NCBI GenBank assembly: GCA_963746735.1
Contig: CAVVCO010000026.1
Span: 141,476-205,475 of the forward strand
Origin: CAVSWT01 sp963746735
GTDB taxonomy: Bacteria > Bacteroidota > Ignavibacteria > Ignavibacteriales > Ignavibacteriaceae
Length of the DNA stretch: 64,000 nt
Direction: 5' to 3'
Each line of letters starts with the position of its first letter. The stretch's first letter is position 1. Below the pieces are notes generated by a model. The model was given only the letters and a program-made list of their open reading frames with translations, searched no databases and had not been told where the DNA came from. The translations under genes were made by a program, and so were the position numbers. This document shows positions 1-8,443 of the stretch, piece after piece.

Positions 1-772
1 CACAAGCTGCATGCATCAATCCTGAATCGTTACAAACTACAGCTTCACACTTCTTCATATCAGCAGCAGTCTGCAAAATATCGTCATCATTGCATAAGTT
101 TATTGAATATGGGATTGATTTCGAAATTTTGGTACAAACTTGATTATCGTTTGAGCCGCCTAAAAGAACTATTTTATAGCCATGTATTTTTAATAAATTT
201 CCCAGCTGAATATAATATTCTTCTGGCCACATCTTTGTGAAGTGCCGCGAGCCGGGGCAGAAGCCAATATATTTTTCTTCACTGTTTAATACTGCTGAGG
301 AATTTTTGTTAGTAAATAAATCTAAGCCTTTATCATCAAGTTGAAAACCATTAATTGTTTCTGCATATCTAATTGGGATTTGTTTTGAATTTCGCAGTTT
401 ATTTATTTTGAATTTTACTAGTAAAAATTTTTCAAAAGTTTTTTTGTTAAACTTTACTTTTAACACTTTAAGATTTGAAGAAATGGCTGCTGACCTAAAA
501 TTATTTTGGAGATCAATCACTAATTCATGATTATGTTCGGATAATTTTCTTTCTAATAGTTTCTTTTCAACATTATCCGATTCATAATATATAATATTAT
601 TGATATAAGGATTATTTATTAAAACATCTTTGTATTGCGGCCGAATTAAAAAATCAATTTGTAATTGAGGATATTGATTTTTCAAAGATCTTATCAATGG
701 AGTAGTTAGAATTATATCGCCTAAAGAACTAAGCCTAATAATTAAAATTTTTCTAAATTCTTTAAGATTCAA
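1..772 (-). CDS. Glycosyltransferase family 9 (heptosyltransferase-like), C-terminus cut by window edge
   Basis: Reading the minus strand gives a GT9 protein that transfers a sugar, typically ADP-heptose, onto the LPS core on the cytoplasmic face of the inner membrane. Visible features are the N-terminal IRLSSLGDIILTTPLI motif, a central IGFCPGSRHFTKMWP donor-site motif, then LLGGSNDNQ and CNDSGLMHAA close to the edge, all characteristic of the ADP-heptose:LPS heptosyltransferase fold. Only the last part is missing. The open frame begins at a TTG (772-770). An ATG at 785-783 is out of frame, but would be in frame if the run of eight T (minus strand, 778-771) had seven, so the start is either TTG or hidden by a homopolymer indel. 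No clear ribosome site is seen. The family assignment is firm; the acceptor sugar cannot be told. Confidence 0.85.
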   Translation of the reverse strand, partial: MNLKEFRKILIIRLSSLGDIILTTPLIRSLKNQYPQLQIDFLIRPQYKDVLINNPYINNIIYYESDNVEKKLLERKLSEHNHELVIDLQNNFRSAAISSNLKVLKVKFNKKTFEKFLLVKFKINKLRNSKQIPIRYAETINGFQLDDKGLDLFTNKNSSAVLNSEEKYIGFCPGSRHFTKMWPEEYYIQLGNLLKIHGYKIVLLGGSNDNQVCTKISKSIPYSINLCNDDDILQTAADMKKCEAVVCNDSGLMHAAC

Positions 773-938
773 AAAAAACTTTCATTTAATAGGGGAATAA
801 TTTAAATATTTCATTTTTACGTAACAATTATTTATTTGCAGTGAAAAAAACGAAAAACAATTTTTCGATAAAGTAATAAATGGGTTTGAAGTTCAATTTG
901 TTCTATTTATTTTTGAAATCAAAAAATAGGGATTTTAT

Positions 939-1208
939 ATGACAACTTTACCTCCTCCATCAACTACAAATTTTCCGGAAGATTCCCTGGAAAAGAAAGT
1001 TTATAATATTGTGGAGAGCTTAAATGAATATCTTCCAATTCTGAATGATAGAAACAGGCTTGGATTTTCACTTTACAAATATTTAAAAGGCGAAGGCGAC
1101 AGTCCTGAAATACTAGTTAAAAGCACAAAAATAAAAGTATCCGGCATTACGCATGATGAGCTGGCCGATAAAATTAAATACGAATTGAATAAGATCGAAA
1201 AATCTTAA
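939..1208 (+). CDS. Small hypothetical protein (89 aa)
   Basis: A short plus-strand frame lying between two minus-strand genes. The ATG follows an AGGGA-like ribosome site by about 7 bases. The product is soluble and charged, begins with a proline/threonine-rich stretch (MTTLPPPSTTNFPEDS), and is otherwise predicted helical with a Lys/Glu-rich C-terminus. No signal peptide, membrane segment or known motif is visible and I do not recognise the family. It ends 15 bases before the convergent fructose-bisphosphatase gene. Codon use resembles its neighbours, so it is probably a real gene, but the function is unknown. Confidence 0.6.
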   Translation: MTTLPPPSTTNFPEDSLEKKVYNIVESLNEYLPILNDRNRLGFSLYKYLKGEGDSPEILVKSTKIKVSGITHDELADKIKYELNKIEKS

Positions 1209-1222
1209 TCGTTAGCTTCTAA

Positions 1223-2281
1223 CTATCCTTTTTGTAAAGTAGAATGACTATTCTTATAAATCTCGTTATGTTCTTCTTCTTTTGACATAAACTCTTCGAC
1301 TAATTTTACATCATGTTTATTTCCAATAAATATTGGAGTTCTTTGATGCAAGCTGTCAGGCTGAATTTCTAATATTCTTTTTTTGCCGTTACTTGCTCTA
1401 CCTCCAGCAGCTTCAACAATAAAAGCCATCGGATTACATTCGTACATTAATCTTAGTTTACCATTCGGGTTTCTGGAATCTGCCGGGTACATATAAATTC
1501 CACCGTATAGAATATTTCTGTGAATATCAGCAACCATGGAACCGATATAACGAGATGTAAATGGTCTGTTGGTTTTATCATCTTCTTCCTGCAGATACTT
1601 TATGTATTTTTTTAATCCCGGATGCCAGTAAAGATAGTTGCCTTCATTAATGCTGTAGATGTGAGATTTATCAGGAATTTTCATATCAGGATGGGATAAA
1701 AGAAATTCGCCAAATGAAGGATCCAAAGTAAAACCATGGGCTCCGTGTCCTGCTGTATAAACTAAAATTGTACTTGATCCATAAACAACATAGCCGGCAG
1801 CAACCTGTTTAAGTCCTTGCTGTAAACAATCGGTTAATGTGCCTGGTTTACCCTCAGGAGTTATTCTTCTGTATATGGAGAAAATAGTTCCAATACTTAT
1901 GTTTGCATCTATATTTGATGATCCATCAAGCGGATCAAAAAGCAAAACATATTTCCCAATTTTAAATTCGTTTGGAATATGAATAATGTCTTCCTCTTCT
2001 TCCGAAGCCATTACGCAAAGATGGCCGCCATGATCCATTGCTCTGAAAAGCATATCATGTGCAAAGATGTCAAGTTTTTTTACTTGCTCGCCATGGACAT
2101 TACTATCCCCCGTGAATCCTAATATGTCAACCAATCCAGCTTTGTTTACTTCAAGTGAAATAACTTTTGCGGCGAGTGAAAGATCCTGTAAAAGTCTGGA
2201 AAGTTCCCCTGTAGCTTCCGGGTGAAGTTTTTCGCCTTCAGCAATATGCCGGGCAAGAGTCATGAAACGGAGTTTTGCCAT
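1223..2281 (-). CDS. fbp: Class I fructose-1,6-bisphosphatase
   Basis: Hydrolyses fructose 1,6-bisphosphate to fructose 6-phosphate, the committed step of gluconeogenesis, in the cytosol. The 352-residue product has the class I hallmarks in order: GDSNVHGEQVKKLD near residue 58, an acidic EEEED metal-site segment near 95, the metal/phosphate motif LLFDPLDGSSNID near 113, substrate-binding YIGSMVADIHRN and GGIYMYP near 245-262, and MAFIVEAAGG near 285. Length is normal for the family. The ATG is preceded on the minus strand by a GGAGAAAGAGA ribosome site. The broken ABC exporter gene lies 44 bases upstream; whether they are cotranscribed is not clear. Confidence 0.95.
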   Translation of the reverse strand: MAKLRFMTLARHIAEGEKLHPEATGELSRLLQDLSLAAKVISLEVNKAGLVDILGFTGDSNVHGEQVKKLDIFAHDMLFRAMDHGGHLCVMASEEEEDIIHIPNEFKIGKYVLLFDPLDGSSNIDANISIGTIFSIYRRITPEGKPGTLTDCLQQGLKQVAAGYVVYGSSTILVYTAGHGAHGFTLDPSFGEFLLSHPDMKIPDKSHIYSINEGNYLYWHPGLKKYIKYLQEEDDKTNRPFTSRYIGSMVADIHRNILYGGIYMYPADSRNPNGKLRLMYECNPMAFIVEAAGGRASNGKKRILEIQPDSLHQRTPIFIGNKHDVKLVEEFMSKEEEHNEIYKNSHSTLQKG

Positions 2282-2325
2282 CTCTTTCTCCTTTATTTTA
2301 TTGAACTATTTTTTGATAGTTTCAA

Positions 2326-4120
2326 TCAAACTGCTTTACCGATTTCTTGATCTTTGTATTGCAGCTGATAGAGTTTATAATAAATTCCTCGTTTTGCGAG
2401 TAATTCCTGGTGATTTCCCGTTTCTCTAATTTCACCTTTATGCATTACAATAATTTTGTCTGCGCTTTGTATGGTCGATAAGTCTATGTGCAATAACTAT
2501 TGCTGTCCGCCCAACTAATAATTTTTCAATGGCTTTTTGAATTAGTATTTCAGTTTCAGTATCAACGCTTGAAGTTGCTTCATCGAGAACTAAAATTTGA
2601 GGGTCAAAAGCAAGTGCACGGGCAAAAGAAATTAATTGTTTTTGGCCAACACTTAAAGTAGCGCCTCTTTCTTTTACTTCTTCATCATAATTTTTATCAA
2701 GAAGATCAATAAATTTATCAGCACCTACAATTTTAGCGGCTTCTTTTAATTTCTCTAGCGGAATATCATCATTGCTCATGCTGATATTTGATCTAATAGT
2801 TCCGGAGAATAAAAATACATCCTGCAGAACAATTGAAATAAATTTCCTTAAATCAGCTTTATTCATTGTACGGACGTCTATTCCATCAATTAGAATTGAA
2901 CCTTTATTGATATCATAAAATCTGGTTAGAAGATTTATAATGCTTGTTTTCCCGGCACCTGTATGCCCAACAATTGCAATGGTTTCGCCCGGATTAATTT
3001 TGAAAGAAATATTTTTTAAAACGTAATCTTCTTCATTATATGCGAACCAGACATCTTTAAATTCAACTTCTCCTTTAACTTTTTCAACTGTAATTGGTTT
3101 TTCAGGATTATGGATAAAAGTTTTATTATCAAGCAGCTTAAATATTCTTTCGGAAGAAGCCATAGCTGTTTGCATAATATTATATTTTTCTGAAAGATCA
3201 CGAATTGGTCGGAAGAACATTTCAGTGTATTGAATAAATGCTAAAAGTACGCCTACGGTTAAAGTGCTTTTTACAACTTCTCCGCCCCCATACCATATAA
3301 TTAATCCAAATGCTATTGAACTCAAAAGTTCTACGCTTGGATAGAAAATAGCGTAATAAAAAATTGATTTTATATTAGCGGTTCTGTAATCATTATTTAT
3401 TTTTGAAAACTGTTTTTGTTCTTCTTTTTCTTTATTAAATATTTGAACCACATTCATTCCGGTTACATGTTCCTGCATGTATGAATTTAATCTTGCAAGA
3501 TGAAGCCTTACATCGCGATAACTTTCTCTTACTTTTTTTCTGAAAAGAAAAGTGCCGTAAATCAATACCGGCAATACAGACAATGTTACTAGTGATAGTT
3601 TTACATCCATATAAAACATAAAAACTAATATCCAAACAATGTTGAATATATCACTGAAAACCATCACAATTCCTGAAGAGAAAAGTTCATTCAATGATTC
3701 AACATCATTTGTAGTTCTTGTAACTAATCTTCCAATTGGAGTTTTATCGAAAAATCTTAATGCGAGTTTTTGGACATGTTCAAATATTTGAGTACGTAAA
3801 TCATATATTGTTCTTTGTCCAAGATATTGAGTGTAGTAGGTTAAGAAATATTGCATCACTGTTTGAAGAAGTAAGAATCCGAAAAGGAGTAAACTAATTT
3901 TTATCAAACCCGAGTAATCTCCATGGGCAATATATTTGTCTACTGCTATTTGTGTTAGCAGCGGCCTGACAGCAGGTAATGCGGCAATTACTATATTTAA
4001 AAGAATAGCGAAAATGACGTACTTTTTATATGGTTTAATATAACCCAAAAGACGTTTCATCAATTTTGAATCGTACGCCTTACCTAAAACTTCATCTTCG
4101 CTTTTATAATCTTGTGCCAT
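2326..4120 (-). CDS. ABC exporter half-transporter with catalytic-competent NBD (YheH/BmrD-like); frameshift near 2480
   Basis: Inner-membrane exporter half: six membrane helices in about the first 320 residues, then a nucleotide-binding domain. Walker A reads GHTGAGKTS, the signature loop is LSVGQKQ (non-consensus, normally LSGGQ), and Walker B ILVLDEATSSVD keeps the catalytic Glu. The other half, 5253-6998, has the opposite pattern, as expected for a heterodimeric exporter of the TM287/288 or BmrC/BmrD type. After AHRL the frame is lost near 2480; dropping one base restores STIQSADKIIVMHKG and the rest of the NBD to a TGA at 2328-2326. As read, the protein ends early at 2438 with an unrelated tail. 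An indel error is the simplest explanation. The substrate is not predictable. Confidence 0.85.
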
Positions 4121-4239
4121 AATTCAATTTATTGTTTTACATTTTGCAATGTTCATTTGTAATCAAGCATTCAGCAATTCAGTTGTCATTCTATGTCATT
4201 AATATTTCATAACTTAAACTTGAGCAGTAACATGAACAT

Positions 4240-5247
4240 TTAAACTTTATGATATTCTTTTTTATTAAAAAAGTTATTTATGTTTTCAATTGTCGTATCC
4301 ATAATTCTTTCAACGGCTTCAACAGAATCAAAAGCCATGTGCGGAGTTATAATTACATTTTCCATCCGCAATAAAATATTTCTTTTCAAGATTGCTTCAA
4401 GATGATTTACTTCTACATTTTTAGTCAACATTTGGTTTTCATCTTTTACAAGTTCTTCACCTTCAAAAACATCAAGACCGGCGCCGCCAAAAATTCCTTT
4501 TTCAACTGCATAATACAAAGCTTCCGGCTCTATTATTCCGTTGCGTGCTGTATTAATAAATAAAGCACCTTTCTTTACACTTTTAATATTATCCATATTA
4601 ATCAAGTGACGTGTTGAGGAATTGTATGGGCAATGCAGAGTAATAATATTCGAGTTTTCCAGTAGCTGATTTAAACTTACATATTTAAATTCCATCAGTT
4701 CAGCTAAAGTATGATTTGGCCTGGCATCGTGCACAATGATTTTCATTCCAAATCCTTTTGCCATTTTTATCACATGCATACCAATACTGCCGGCGCCAAT
4801 TACTCCCAGAGTTTTACCACGCAAATCAAATCCTTGCAGCCCTTGCAAGGAAAAATCGTTTCTTATTGTTCTTACATAAGCTTTATGAAGGTTCCTTGAT
4901 AAAGCTAAAATTAATGCAAAAGTATGTTCTGCTACTGTATTCTCACCGTAATAAGGAACATTTGAAACAGCAATATTTTTCTTTTTTGCAGATTTCAAAT
5001 CAATATGATTAAAGCCTGTGCTTCGAGTCGCAATCAGCTTTAACTTTTTACCTTTTGCTAAAACTTTTGAATCAATTTTGGAATAAATAAATGGTGAAAT
5101 GACATTTACGTCTTTTATCAAATTTGAATTAGTTTCATTTAATTCTTCTTTAAAAAATCTTAACTCAAAACTCTTATCAAACTTTCTTTTGATATAAGTT
5201 TTTTCTTTTTGATTTACTTCAAAAAATGCTGTGATCATTTTATTCAT
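4240..5247 (-). CDS. D-isomer-specific 2-hydroxyacid dehydrogenase (D-lactate dehydrogenase-like)
   Basis: NAD-dependent oxidoreductase of the D-2-hydroxyacid dehydrogenase family, about 335 residues, cytosolic. Visible motifs: ATRSTGFNHID with the substrate-binding Arg-Ser-x-Gly pattern near residue 93, the Rossmann loop GVIGAGSIGMHV near 148, TLHCPYNSSTRHLIN near 203, the catalytic Arg in INTARNGIIEPEAL near 233, and the terminal acid/His pair in GLDVFEGEE and ITPHMAFDS. The pattern is closest to fermentative D-lactate dehydrogenases (LdhA group), but substrate cannot be proved from sequence. It lies between the two halves of an ABC exporter with only a 5-base gap to the upstream half, so all three are probably one transcript. 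Confidence 0.85.
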   Translation of the reverse strand: MNKMITAFFEVNQKEKTYIKRKFDKSFELRFFKEELNETNSNLIKDVNVISPFIYSKIDSKVLAKGKKLKLIATRSTGFNHIDLKSAKKKNIAVSNVPYYGENTVAEHTFALILALSRNLHKAYVRTIRNDFSLQGLQGFDLRGKTLGVIGAGSIGMHVIKMAKGFGMKIIVHDARPNHTLAELMEFKYVSLNQLLENSNIITLHCPYNSSTRHLINMDNIKSVKKGALFINTARNGIIEPEALYYAVEKGIFGGAGLDVFEGEELVKDENQMLTKNVEVNHLEAILKRNILLRMENVIITPHMAFDSVEAVERIMDTTIENINNFFNKKEYHKV

Positions 5248-5252
5248 GATAT

Positions 5253-6998
5253 CTAAATTTCTTCCAATTCCTTTTCGAGTAACTGCTTGTAATGAATATC
5301 GGCATATATACCGCCGAGTTTTACTAATTCTTCATGCTTTCCTTCTTCTGCAATTTTTCCATTTGATAATACAATTATCTTATCTGCATTCTGAACAGTT
5401 GAAATTCTATGACTAATAATTATGCTTGTTCTATCCCGCATAAAAACTTTTAGCTGCTGCAGAATATCTTCTTCAGTGTGTGTGTCGACAGCGGAGAATG
5501 AATCATCTAAAATTAAAATTTTAGGATCGATAGCAAGTGCACGTGCTAATGATGCTCTTTGTTTTTGTCCGCCAGAGAGGGTTATTCCTCTTTCACCAAC
5601 TATCGTATCATAGCCATTTGTGAATGTTTCAACATCTTTATCAAATTGGGCAATCTTTGATGCTTCAACAACTTTATTCTTACTAATTTCTCTAAGTCCA
5701 TAAGATACATTGTTTAAAAGTGTATCTGAAAATAGAAACGATTCCTGTTGAACAACTCCGATATTTTTCCTTAAAACTTCTAAAGGAATATTTTTTACAT
5801 TTTGTCCATCAATTAAAAGCTCACCTTCAGTAACATCATATAATCGTGGAATTAAATTAATCATTGTTGTTTTGCCGGCTCCGGTAAAAGCCATAATTGC
5901 AGTTGTTGTTCCAACCGGCATTTTCAAATTAATATTTTTTAAAACTTCGGGATGATTCTCGGAGTAACGGAATGAAACATTTTTAAATTCAATTTCACCT
6001 TTAAGTGTTTTAATATTTGTTTTTGTGTTTTCGCTGTCTTGAATTTCAAACTCTTCATCCAAAATCTTATTTAATCTTTTCATGCTTGCTTCAGCTTGCT
6101 GAATGATATTTACAACCCAGCCTAGTGCAATCATCGGCCAAATCAAATACCCGAGATAAACTAAGAAAGCAGTTATTTCTCCGAGATCCATGCTTCCATC
6201 AATAACTTTTCCACCGCCAACCCAAATAACTATTATTATTGAGAACCCGGTAATTAAAAATAAAATCGGCTGAAACAATGCCTGGATTTTAACCATGTCC
6301 ATATTACGGCTTAGAAAATCCTGACTGAGTTTATTGAATTCTTTTATCTCATTTTTCTCGCGGACATATGATTTAATTACACGGATGCCTGAAAAATTCT
6401 CTTGGGCTTTAGTTGTCATTTCTGAAAATTTTTCTTGAATTAACGTGAATTTTTCATGAATTAATTTTCCAACTTTAAAAACCAAATATGATAAAAATGG
6501 TAATGGGATTAAGGCGTAGACTGTCATTGAAAAATTTAAAGAGACAAGAATGCTTATAATAATAATCAACCTAATAGTTGTATCGGTTGAGTACATAACT
6601 GCCGGGCCCAGAAACATTCGCACTGCATTAACATCATTTGTAGCATGAGCCATGATGTTGCCGGTTGAGTTGTTTTGGAAATAACGCAAAGGAAGTTTTT
6701 GAATGTGATCCCAAAAATCATATCGCAAATCGTATTCAATCTCGCGTGAAACTACAATTATAGTTTGTCGAATAAGAAAGCGGAATAGTCCGCCGAATAA
6801 CGCTGCACCTACTATTATTAATGCATAATTTATAAGTTGATGGGGCTGTACAGTTTTGTCTATTGAATTTATCGCATCTTTAATTACCAAAGGAATATAT
6901 AATGTTCCGGCATTTGAAAGGAGAATAAACAAAAAGCCCAAGAACAGTTTCGATTTGTAGCGTACAAAATATTTTTTTAGAGTATAAAGGTTTTTCAT
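5253..6998 (-). CDS. ABC exporter half-transporter with degenerate NBD (YheI/BmrC-like)
   Basis: Second half of the predicted heterodimeric exporter, 581 residues: six membrane helices, then an ATPase domain. Its Walker B is ILILDDSFSAVD, where the usual catalytic Glu after the Asp is replaced by Asp, while its signature LSGGQKQ is canonical. This is the arrangement known for the degenerate subunit of heterodimeric ABC exporters. Walker A is AFTGAGKTT, with the first Gly changed to Ala. H-loop Ile-Ile-Ser-His is present. It is followed 5 bases later by the 2-hydroxyacid dehydrogenase and then by the partner ABC gene, suggesting an operon. Members of this family move lipids or drugs; the substrate here is unknown. 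Confidence 0.88.
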   Translation of the reverse strand: MKNLYTLKKYFVRYKSKLFLGFLFILLSNAGTLYIPLVIKDAINSIDKTVQPHQLINYALIIVGAALFGGLFRFLIRQTIIVVSREIEYDLRYDFWDHIQKLPLRYFQNNSTGNIMAHATNDVNAVRMFLGPAVMYSTDTTIRLIIIISILVSLNFSMTVYALIPLPFLSYLVFKVGKLIHEKFTLIQEKFSEMTTKAQENFSGIRVIKSYVREKNEIKEFNKLSQDFLSRNMDMVKIQALFQPILFLITGFSIIIVIWVGGGKVIDGSMDLGEITAFLVYLGYLIWPMIALGWVVNIIQQAEASMKRLNKILDEEFEIQDSENTKTNIKTLKGEIEFKNVSFRYSENHPEVLKNINLKMPVGTTTAIMAFTGAGKTTMINLIPRLYDVTEGELLIDGQNVKNIPLEVLRKNIGVVQQESFLFSDTLLNNVSYGLREISKNKVVEASKIAQFDKDVETFTNGYDTIVGERGITLSGGQKQRASLARALAIDPKILILDDSFSAVDTHTEEDILQQLKVFMRDRTSIIISHRISTVQNADKIIVLSNGKIAEEGKHEELVKLGGIYADIHYKQLLEKELEEI

Positions 6999-7132
6999 AA
7001 ATAAGTTTTAAAAAATACAAAGAAAAATTTTATAAATTCCCCTTAACTCAAACTCATTTGACCTATATCAATATTACAATTTAAAAAATTAAAGTTGGAA
7101 TGATTAATAAAAATATAAAGAACCAAAGTGTG

Positions 7133-8410
7133 TTAATCTATTATCTCAAAACCGGTATATTTTTGAAGAGCTTTAGGAACAATTATTTTTCCTTCCGGTG
7201 TTTGATAATTTTCAAGAATTGAAACCATCAATCTGCTTGTTGCCAAACCAGAACCATTTAGGGTATGAACGAATTCCAATTTTTTAGTTTCTTCATTTCT
7301 GAATCTGATGTTAGCCCTGCGTGCCTGGAAATTTTCAAAAGTACTGCATGATGAGGCTTCAAGCCACTTGTCTTCAGCAGGCGACCATGTTTCAATATCA
7401 TAACATTTAGCTGCGGAGAAACTTAAATCACCGGTACACAATAATAATATTCTATAGGGAATTTTCAATTCTTTTAAAATGTCTTCAGCGTCATTTACTA
7501 ATCCTTCCAATTCATTCAAAGAATTTTCAGGTTTAACAAATTTTACCATTTCAACTTTATTGAATTGGTGAACTCTTAAAAATCCTTTTGATTCTTTCCC
7601 GTAAGAGCCGGCTTCTCTGCGGAAACAAGCTGAGTAGCCAACATATTTTATCGGGAGATCGCTTTCATTTAAAACATCGTTTCTGTAAATATTTGTAATA
7701 GGAACTTCCGCAGTTGGAATAGGGAACAGGCCGTCTTTTTCTATGGCATACATGTCTTCTTCCATCTTGGGAATTTGCCCGGTTCCTTTCATCGAATCGC
7801 GGTTTACTAAAAATGGAGGAAACACTTCACTGTAGCCATGATTTTGAAGATGATAATCAAGCATGAAATTGATTAATGCTCTTTCAAGTGTTGCGCCTTT
7901 TCCAAGATATAATGGAAAACCGGAACCGGAAATTTTTGCTCCTCTTTCAAAATCTAATATTTTTAATTTCTTACCAAGTTCAATATGATCTAAAACTTTT
8001 TCTTCACTCTTAAATGAAAATCCATCCGGCAGCCATTGACGAACTTCAACATTATCGGCTGCTGATTTTCCAACCGGGACAGATGAATGAGGAATATTTG
8101 GAATGTACATCAAAATATCATCTAAATTTTCTTGTACATTTTTTAACTGCGAATCGAGGTCAGCAATCTGATCTGAAACTCTTTTCATTTCTGCAAGCAC
8201 AGAAGAAACATCTTCTCCGGCTTTTTTCATCTGCGGGATTTTTGAAGAAACTTGATTTCGCTGAGATTTTAATTCATCTGCTTGTACAATTAAATTTCTT
8301 CTTTCTTCATCAAGCTTAAGCACTTCATCAACACGGCTTTTTTCATTTTTATTTTCAACGCCTTGTTTTACTAACTCAGGATTTTCACGAATAAATTTTA
8401 AATCGAGCAT
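7133..8410 (-). CDS. serS: Seryl-tRNA synthetase
   Basis: Class II aminoacyl-tRNA synthetase that charges tRNA-Ser (and tRNA-Sec where present). The 425-residue product starts MLDLKFIRENPELVKQG, has the long N-terminal coiled-coil arm (about residues 30-110) that grips the tRNA variable arm, and the class II core: TAEVPITN near 235, motif 2 in SACFRREAGSYGKESKG near 262, and motif 3 GSGLATSRLMVSILENYQ near the C-terminus. Length is typical. It lies 33 bases downstream of leuS on the same strand, so the two synthetase genes are probably one transcription unit. Confidence 0.97.
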   Translation of the reverse strand: MLDLKFIRENPELVKQGVENKNEKSRVDEVLKLDEERRNLIVQADELKSQRNQVSSKIPQMKKAGEDVSSVLAEMKRVSDQIADLDSQLKNVQENLDDILMYIPNIPHSSVPVGKSAADNVEVRQWLPDGFSFKSEEKVLDHIELGKKLKILDFERGAKISGSGFPLYLGKGATLERALINFMLDYHLQNHGYSEVFPPFLVNRDSMKGTGQIPKMEEDMYAIEKDGLFPIPTAEVPITNIYRNDVLNESDLPIKYVGYSACFRREAGSYGKESKGFLRVHQFNKVEMVKFVKPENSLNELEGLVNDAEDILKELKIPYRILLLCTGDLSFSAAKCYDIETWSPAEDKWLEASSCSTFENFQARRANIRFRNEETKKLEFVHTLNGSGLATSRLMVSILENYQTPEGKIIVPKALQKYTGFEIID

Positions 8411-8443
8411 ATATTTTTTGACTTTTGAATTTTGTTATTTGAC

